From an uncultured Oscillospiraceae bacterium (GTDB taxonomy: Bacteria > Bacillota > Clostridia > Oscillospirales > Oscillospiraceae), in assembly GCA_934659475.1 (NCBI GenBank), contig CAKUHX010000055.1, forward strand, positions 1 to 9,990: a DNA stretch of 9,990 bases, read 5' to 3'. A program made the position numbers and the translations under genes. Positions 6,341 to 9,990 of the stretch are shown piece by piece. Numbering within the stretch: the first letter of the stretch is position 1; the number at the start of each line of letters is the position of its first letter. The notes beneath the pieces are model-generated. The model ran no database searches, was not told the DNA's origin, and saw only the letters and a list, made by a program, of their open reading frames with translations.

Positions 6341-6901
6341 ATGGAGGACCGGGACATCGTGGCCCTGTATCTGCGGCGGGATGAGGGGGCGATAAAATGC
6401 ACGGCGGAGAAATACGGCAGCCGTCTGCGGGCTTTGGCCCTGGGCATCACCGGGGACCGCCAGAGCGCGGAGGAGTGCGAGAACGACGCCTATCTGGCGG
6501 CGTGGAGCTCCATCCCGCCCAAGCGCCCGGAGGATCACTTCTTCCCCTTTTTGGCCAGGATCGTCCGTGATCAGGCCCTGAACCTGTGCCGCGGGCGGAC
6601 GGCCCAAAAGCGCAGCGCCCGGGTGGAGGAGCTGAGCCGGGAGCTGGAGCAGTGCCTGCCCGGAGGGGCGAGCGCCGAGAGCGAACTGGACCGGCGGGAA
6701 CTGGGCCGGACGCTGAACGGCTTTCTGGCCGGGCTGCCGGAGGACAAGCGGAGGGTGTTCCTCCGGCGGTACTGGTATATGGATCCGGTGGGGGACATCG
6801 CCCAGCGCTTCGGCTATTCCCAGAGCAAGGTGAAATCTATGCTGGCCCGGTGCCGGACACAGCTGCGGGCCTATCTGGAACAGGAGGGATACGGACTATG
6901 A
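6341..6901 (+). CDS. ECF-like sigma-70 family RNA polymerase sigma factor
   Basis: A 186-residue protein of the two-domain ECF layout. Region 2 (about 5-85) binds core polymerase and the -10: it includes LYLRRDEGAIKC (9-20), a DRQSAEECENDAYLAAW stretch (39-55) and FLARIVRDQALNLCRG (70-85). A charged linker (86-118) follows. Region 4 (about 119-183) has the core LPEDKRRVFLRRYWYMDPV (132-150) and a helix-turn-helix IAQRFGYSQSKVKSMLARCR (153-172) that reads the -35. The ATG has AGAGGAGG (6326-6333) at 7-nt spacing. The TGA shares two bases with the next start (ATGA), the usual arrangement of a sigma factor with its membrane-bound partner. Its target genes cannot be named from this window. Confidence 0.88.
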   Translation: MEDRDIVALYLRRDEGAIKCTAEKYGSRLRALALGITGDRQSAEECENDAYLAAWSSIPPKRPEDHFFPFLARIVRDQALNLCRGRTAQKRSARVEELSRELEQCLPGGASAESELDRRELGRTLNGFLAGLPEDKRRVFLRRYWYMDPVGDIAQRFGYSQSKVKSMLARCRTQLRAYLEQEGYGL

Positions 6902-7710
6902 CAGGAATGGAGCTTTTGCAGGCGCTGGATCATGTGTCTCCCGCCTATGTGCAGCAGGCGGAGGAGACGGTCCGCCGTCCCCGGAGAGGGGGGATGCTCC
7001 TGCTGGCCGCCTGCCTGTGTTTGACCATGGCCGCCGCGGCCTTTGCGGCGGGACCGGGGCGGATCTGGCTGAAGGAGATCTTCTCCGGCCGGCGGCTGGC
7101 GCCGGACTATATGGAGTCGGGCTTTCTGCTGGGGACGGAGCCGGAGCGGGTGCCCCTGTCCCAGCTGAGCCGGCGGGTGCGGAGCGCGGGAGAGATCATA
7201 GCCGGACAGTACAGGGACTACTCCCCCCTCAGCAGCAAGGCTCCCGGCCAGTACAGCCCGGAGTTTGCCGCGCAGCAGGAGGTGCTGGACTATGTGGGCT
7301 ACGCCCCCCTGCGTGGGGTGGAGCTGGATGCCCAGGAGGAGGGCAGTACGCTGATCCTGCGGGGGGACGAGGCGGGGACCATCCTGAGCGTGACCATGCG
7401 CACCCGCTGGAAGGCGGGACAGGACGTCCGGGCAGAGACCTGCGCCCAGCTGTATACCGAGAAGTACGACGGTGAAACAGATATTGGAAGTATCACCACC
7501 GAGAAGATCCATTTCCAGACGGAGGAAAAGACCAGCGCTTCCGGACGGACGTATGTGGAGGTCTCCTCTGAACCTCGGGCCAGCGGCTATGAGACGCTGG
7601 AGGGCCACTTGCTGGACGGCAGCGTGGTGTACAGCATCCATCTCGCCTTCCGGGGGGAGGAGCGGGACACCGCCCAACAGCTGCTGGAGCAGTGGGCGGA
7701 GCAGTTTTAG
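6898..7710 (+). CDS. Single-pass membrane protein, presumed anti-sigma factor
   Basis: A 270-residue protein, MTGMELLQALDHVSPAYVQQ onward. A cytoplasmic tail of about 30 residues ending in a basic cluster (RRPRRGG, 26-32) is followed by one hydrophobic helix (about 33-52) and a polar outer domain of about 218 residues. The start at 6898 is fixed by the ATGA overlap with the sigma gene; the open frame extends further upstream but only inside the sigma gene. There is no HxxxCxxC zinc anti-sigma motif, and the tail is short compared with classic anti-sigma domains. The last 50 residues (YVEVSSEPRASG, then VVYSIHLAFRGEE) recall the DUF4367/DUF4179 type of outer domains in clostridial sigma partners, but I cannot confirm this. 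The partnership is inferred from coupling and topology. Confidence 0.7.
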   Translation: MTGMELLQALDHVSPAYVQQAEETVRRPRRGGMLLLAACLCLTMAAAAFAAGPGRIWLKEIFSGRRLAPDYMESGFLLGTEPERVPLSQLSRRVRSAGEIIAGQYRDYSPLSSKAPGQYSPEFAAQQEVLDYVGYAPLRGVELDAQEEGSTLILRGDEAGTILSVTMRTRWKAGQDVRAETCAQLYTEKYDGETDIGSITTEKIHFQTEEKTSASGRTYVEVSSEPRASGYETLEGHLLDGSVVYSIHLAFRGEERDTAQQLLEQWAEQF

Positions 7711-7747
7711 AGAAAATGGGGCGACCTGCGTCCTGCTTGCCCTATCG

Positions 7748-7786
7748 AAAGTCCCTCCCTCAGTCAAGGCTGAGGGGGGGACTTTT
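7748..7786. terminator. Bidirectional terminator between the sigma operon and the SLH gene
   Basis: A 16-bp stem (7748-7763 with 7770-7785; one T-G wobble in the plus transcript) with loop TCAAGG. The plus strand ends in TTTT (7783-7786) and the minus strand in TTTC. It lies 37 nt after the membrane-protein stop and begins 2 nt past the stop of the convergent SLH gene, so it probably serves both. Confidence 0.8.
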
Positions 7787-7787
7787 A

Positions 7788-9386
7788 TCACTTGTTGTAG
7801 GCGCTGTAGAGGAAAGTCAGGATCTGGGCCCGTGTGCAGGTGGCGTTGGGGCTGAAGGTGGTGGCTGTTGTGCCGGAGGTAATGCCGCGCCTTACCGCCC
7901 ACGCTACGGGAGAGGCATAGTAGGCGTCGTCGCTCACATCAGAGAAGGAGCTCGCCGCCCCGGTCCTTCCGCCATTCATGGCCCGCCAAAGGAAGGTGAC
8001 CACCTGAGCCCGGGTGCAGGTGGCATCGGGACTGAAGGTGGTATCTGTGGTGCCGCCGGTGATCCCCTTCTCGTAGGCCCACAGAACGGCCTCATAGCGG
8101 CAGTCCCCAACAGAGATATCAGTAAAGGGGTTGGCGACGCTGGAGGCGGGACAGCCCGCCGCCCGCCACATATACTCGATGACCTCGCCCCGGGGCGCGT
8201 CGTCATCGGGGCCCAGCCGCTGGGCGGAGCCGTCGATCATGTCCCTGTCCGCGGCCCACTGCACCGCGTCATAGTACCATGCGTCCCGGGAGACGTCGGC
8301 CAGCTCCGGCAGTGATCCCCGCAGCTCCCGCAGACCCAGGGACCGGGTATCATAGGTGTAGGTGAGATAGGTGGGGATATTCCCGCCCACAAAGCCGTAG
8401 GACTCCTGTTCCTCCGTTCCGCCGTCCCACATCCCGAAGGTCACGCCGGAAAACTCAAACTTCATGGTGTCATAGGCAAAGGGCAGGATCTCGTTGCCGT
8501 AGTAGTCGATCAGGCCGTAGGCATAGATGGGCTCGCCGGTCACCCGGTCTATTTTGAGCCGGCCGTCAAAAAGGGCGTAGTCATTGGCGTATTCCGGCTT
8601 TTTCAGCTTTGCCGCGATCATAAAGCAGTCCTCAGTGGACTGGATATAGGAGAGACCGGAGATGACCCGGACGCCGTCCTCGTTGTACAGCGCGATCATG
8701 CCGTCCCCGCCGGACACCGAAAACAGCAGCTTTTTTTCGGACGCGGAGCTCTGAGAGGACACGGAAATGGAACGACAGCCCACACTTCTATCCGCCATGG
8801 GCAGGACAAAGCCCTTTCCGGCCTTGTACACTCCGTGCCGCGTGAAGACTTCATATCCGCCGTAGGAGCTGCGATCAGCTCCGTCCTCACAGTAGAAAAA
8901 GCCGTTTCCCCAGTAGCTCACGGACTGATAGGAGAGCCGGTCATACTCCCGCAGATCCCTGTTCAGCAGGACGGTGCACCCGTCGTTGGGCACGGCGATG
9001 GTGTCGATCTCCTTGCAGTAATAAATAGGCGACTCTGTGTACGGATAGAGGACATTCCCAGCGTAGTCGACAACGCCGTGGAGGTATGGGCACTGCCAGA
9101 TCTTGGGGTCGTATTCGCCGTAGCGGCAGACGATCAGCCGGCCGGGGCCTGCGTATTCAATGTCTAAGTAGATCGCCGGAACAACGATGCTGCCGTTGGC
9201 ATCCTTCAGACCGTAAACGCCATGGTCGTCCTCGTCCTTTTCCCAGAACTTGACCAGTCCCGTTTCTGCCTCGCCGTTCCAGGAGTATGCCGCGTCGGCC
9301 TGTCCCGCCATGCACAGGGTGAGCGCCAGCATGGCCGTCAGTGTGACCAGAAAGCGGGGGAAAAATATGCACTTTTTTATGTTCAT
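7788..9386 (-). CDS. Secreted S-layer-homology (SLH) protein with WG-like repeats
   Basis: A 532-residue exported protein. A signal peptide (basic MNIKKC, hydrophobic core about 10-27, likely cut after ADA at 30-32) is followed by a region of WG/KWG-like repeats: GVYGLKDANGSIVVPAIYLD (56-75), GVVDYAGNVLYPY (104-116) and YGLIDYYGNEILPFAYD (290-306). Three SLH domains close the protein at about 363-411, 421-470 and 481-530; each has the DV/DI, W-A or A-V-WA, GI-GT and TRAQ pattern, the first being the most diverged. SLH triplets bind secondary cell-wall polymers and anchor proteins on the surface. WG repeats are common in secreted clostridial proteins of unknown role. AGGAGAGG (9400-9393) precedes the ATG. 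The anchor role is firm; the job of the N-terminal part is unknown. Confidence 0.9.
   Translation of the reverse strand: MNIKKCIFFPRFLVTLTAMLALTLCMAGQADAAYSWNGEAETGLVKFWEKDEDDHGVYGLKDANGSIVVPAIYLDIEYAGPGRLIVCRYGEYDPKIWQCPYLHGVVDYAGNVLYPYTESPIYYCKEIDTIAVPNDGCTVLLNRDLREYDRLSYQSVSYWGNGFFYCEDGADRSSYGGYEVFTRHGVYKAGKGFVLPMADRSVGCRSISVSSQSSASEKKLLFSVSGGDGMIALYNEDGVRVISGLSYIQSTEDCFMIAAKLKKPEYANDYALFDGRLKIDRVTGEPIYAYGLIDYYGNEILPFAYDTMKFEFSGVTFGMWDGGTEEQESYGFVGGNIPTYLTYTYDTRSLGLRELRGSLPELADVSRDAWYYDAVQWAADRDMIDGSAQRLGPDDDAPRGEVIEYMWRAAGCPASSVANPFTDISVGDCRYEAVLWAYEKGITGGTTDTTFSPDATCTRAQVVTFLWRAMNGGRTGAASSFSDVSDDAYYASPVAWAVRRGITSGTTATTFSPNATCTRAQILTFLYSAYNK
7797..8126 (-). repeat. Internal tandem repeat coding for SLH domains 2 and 3
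   Basis: Two copies with a 60-residue (180-bp) period: GITGGTTDTTFSPDATCTRA (441-460) and GITSGTTATTFSPNATCTRA (501-520) differ at 3 of 20 positions. The DNA is also clearly alike, for example GTGTGCAGGTGGC at 7832-7844 beside GGTGCAGGTGGC at 8013-8024. The first SLH domain (8300-8154) is much less similar, which suggests a later duplication of one unit. Confidence 0.7.
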
Positions 9387-9461
9387 CTGTTTCCTCTCCT
9401 CGTTTTGATCGTTCAGACGGCGGAAACCAGCGCTTTTCGCCGCCTTTCATGGGCTTATCTT

Positions 9462-9490
9462 ATCGTACCACCCAAAGAAGCCACGGTCAA
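9462..9490 (-). promoter_or_regulatory. Promoter of the SLH protein gene
   Basis: Minus strand: -35 TTGACC (9490-9485), 17-nt spacer, -10 TACGAT (9467-9462) with an extended TGG just before it. The start point would be near 9455, giving about 68 nt of leader, which includes an imperfect GGCGG/CCGCC hairpin (9419-9444). Confidence 0.6.
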
Positions 9491-9521
9491 GGCATTCCGG
9501 CGCCCGTATACGCAAAGGCGC

Positions 9522-9553
9522 AAAAAAGGGAGACAGACGTTCGTCTGTCTCCC
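9522..9553 (-). terminator. Intrinsic terminator of rpsU
   Basis: Perfect 11-bp stem GGGAGACAGAC/GTCTGTCTCCC (9528-9538 with 9543-9553) with a 4-nt loop. On the minus strand it is followed by TTTTTT (9527-9522). It begins 15 nt after the rpsU stop codon. Textbook form, active for the minus strand. Confidence 0.93.
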
Positions 9554-9568
9554 TCTTCAAGGCTTTGA

Positions 9569-9751
9569 TCAATAGAACTTCTTGCGGTTCTTGCGGGCGG
9601 CCTCGGACTTCTTGCGGCGCTTGACGCTGGGGCTCTCGTAATGCTCGCGCTTACGGACCTCGGCCAGCACGCCAGACTTGGCGCAGCTACGCTTGAAGCG
9701 CTTCAGAGCGCTCTCCAGAGACTCGTTTTCACGTACACGGACTTCCGACAT
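9569..9751 (-). CDS. rpsU: 30S ribosomal protein S21
   Basis: A 60-residue, strongly basic protein of normal length for the Firmicutes S21. It begins [20 protein letters not shown], has the conserved C-A-K-SGVL-E-R-RE-YE-PS pattern (23-41) and ends in a lysine/arginine tail ([18 protein letters not shown]). S21 sits on the small-subunit platform near the anti-Shine-Dalgarno end of 16S rRNA and aids initiation. The ATG at 9751-9749 has a G-rich site GGAGGGAGGG (9770-9761) about 9 nt upstream. It is a single-gene unit with its own promoter and terminator. Confidence 0.97.
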   Translation of the reverse strand: MSEVRVRENESLESALKRFKRSCAKSGVLAEVRKREHYESPSVKRRKKSEAARKNRKKFY

Positions 9752-9771
9752 TTATATTTCCCTCCCTCCGG

Positions 9772-9795
9772 CGCAGGGGGACATCCCCATCTGCG
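9772..9795 (-). promoter_or_regulatory. Hairpin in the rpsU leader
   Basis: Within the roughly 70-nt leader, CGCAG/CTGCG (9795-9791 with 9776-9772) and GGGG/CCCC inside it form a stem with a 2-nt bulge, ending 2 nt before the G-rich ribosome binding site. A role in controlling S21 translation is possible but unproved. Confidence 0.35.
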
Positions 9796-9826
9796 TAAGG
9801 GCCATTTTTATGGCTTTAACAGTGGT

Positions 9827-9855
9827 ATTATACTTAGTTTTCCGCTGTCTGTCAA
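9827..9855 (-). promoter_or_regulatory. Perfect-consensus SigA promoter of rpsU
   Basis: Minus strand: -35 TTGACA (9855-9850), a 17-nt spacer, -10 TATAAT (9832-9827). All 12 positions match consensus and the spacing is ideal, as expected for a highly expressed ribosomal protein. Transcription would start near 9820. Confidence 0.93.
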
Positions 9856-9885
9856 GCGGAGAATTTTAAACAAGGTGTAAACGGC

Positions 9886-9922
9886 AAAACAGTCGGTCCG
9901 TTCCGCAGGAACGGGCCGACTG
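9886..9922 (-). terminator. Terminator after the leuS-like gene
   Basis: A 15-bp stem (9890-9904 with 9908-9922, one mispair or wobble) around a 3-nt loop. On the minus strand it is followed by TTTT (9889-9886). It lies 10 nt after the stop of the gene at the right edge and 31 nt ahead of the rpsU -35, isolating the two units. Confidence 0.85.
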
Positions 9923-9932
9923 AAATGATCTA

Positions 9933-9990
9933 TTACGCGCGGGGCTTGAAGATCAGGTCGACCAGGCGGCCCTTGACCACGATAGACTTG
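9933..9990 (-). CDS. leuS: 3' end of a gene, probably leucyl-tRNA synthetase
   Basis: Only the last 18 full codons are in the window, reading KSIVVKGRLVDLIFKPRA then TAA (9935-9933). The pattern K-x-I-x-V-x-G-R/K-L-V-x-L at an extreme C-terminus is what bacterial leucyl-tRNA synthetases show (for example endings of the VPGKLVNIV type). The fragment is too short to be sure. A terminator follows at once. Confidence 0.5.
   Translation of the reverse strand, partial: KSIVVKGRLVDLIFKPRA

Noticed and set aside
6586..6897. Upstream extension of the membrane-protein frame
   Set aside because: It lies entirely within the sigma factor gene in another frame; the ATGA overlap at 6898 gives a sensible start and topology.
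7797..8126. Possible CRISPR-like or non-coding repeat
   Set aside because: The 180-bp period is explained by duplicated SLH domains within one coding sequence.
7692..8315. Plus-strand 207-codon frame
   Set aside because: Antisense to the SLH domains; its repeated GCAGG-type translation mirrors the SLH repeat on the other strand.

Overview
This high-GC window (long alternate-frame ORFs, strong preference for G/C at third codon positions) reads as the chromosome of a Gram-positive, Clostridia-type gut bacterium. Support comes from SigA-type promoters, strong AGGAGG-like ribosome binding sites, an SLH-domain surface protein, an ECF sigma factor followed by a one-helix membrane protein, and a ComF-type competence protein. 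The Oscillospiraceae (Flavonifractor/Lawsonibacter-like) are my best guess from general knowledge. No 16S or other decisive marker is present.

Left part (1-1516, minus strand). The 5' part of mreB runs off the left edge behind its own promoter. Upstream of it lies a two-gene unit: a 58-residue ribbon-helix-helix-like protein whose stop overlaps the start of comFC. The next ~350 bases hold no gene I can support.

Centre (1862-6149, plus strand). A good SigA-type promoter at 1862-1890 drives a leader of about 270 nt full of hairpins, then an AbgT-family transporter and two tandem M20D amidohydrolases. The three genes are closely spaced and the last two overlap by 4 nt. A 20-bp stem closes the unit. 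The cassette resembles the E. coli abg system for importing and splitting p-aminobenzoyl-glutamate: the permease would import an aromatic or acyl amino-acid conjugate and the two cytosolic peptidases would hydrolyse it. The true substrate cannot be read from sequence. The two peptidases are clear paralogues, and 54 of 55 bases match across the metal-site coding stretch.

Right-centre (6150-7785). A short intergenic region with a 15-bp palindrome precedes an ECF-like sigma factor and a translationally coupled single-pass membrane protein (presumed anti-sigma factor). A terminator shared with the convergent gene follows.

Right part (7788-9990, minus strand). In transcription order: the last 18 codons of a probable leuS with a terminator; rpsU (ribosomal protein S21) with a perfect-consensus promoter and its own terminator; then a secreted 532-residue protein with WG-like repeats and three C-terminal SLH domains, behind its own promoter.

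Most of the window is ordinary. The points that deserve a second look are the abgT leader RNA with its mutually exclusive pairings, the unusually similar catalytic cores of the tandem amidohydrolases, and the sigma partner, whose cytoplasmic tail is very short.
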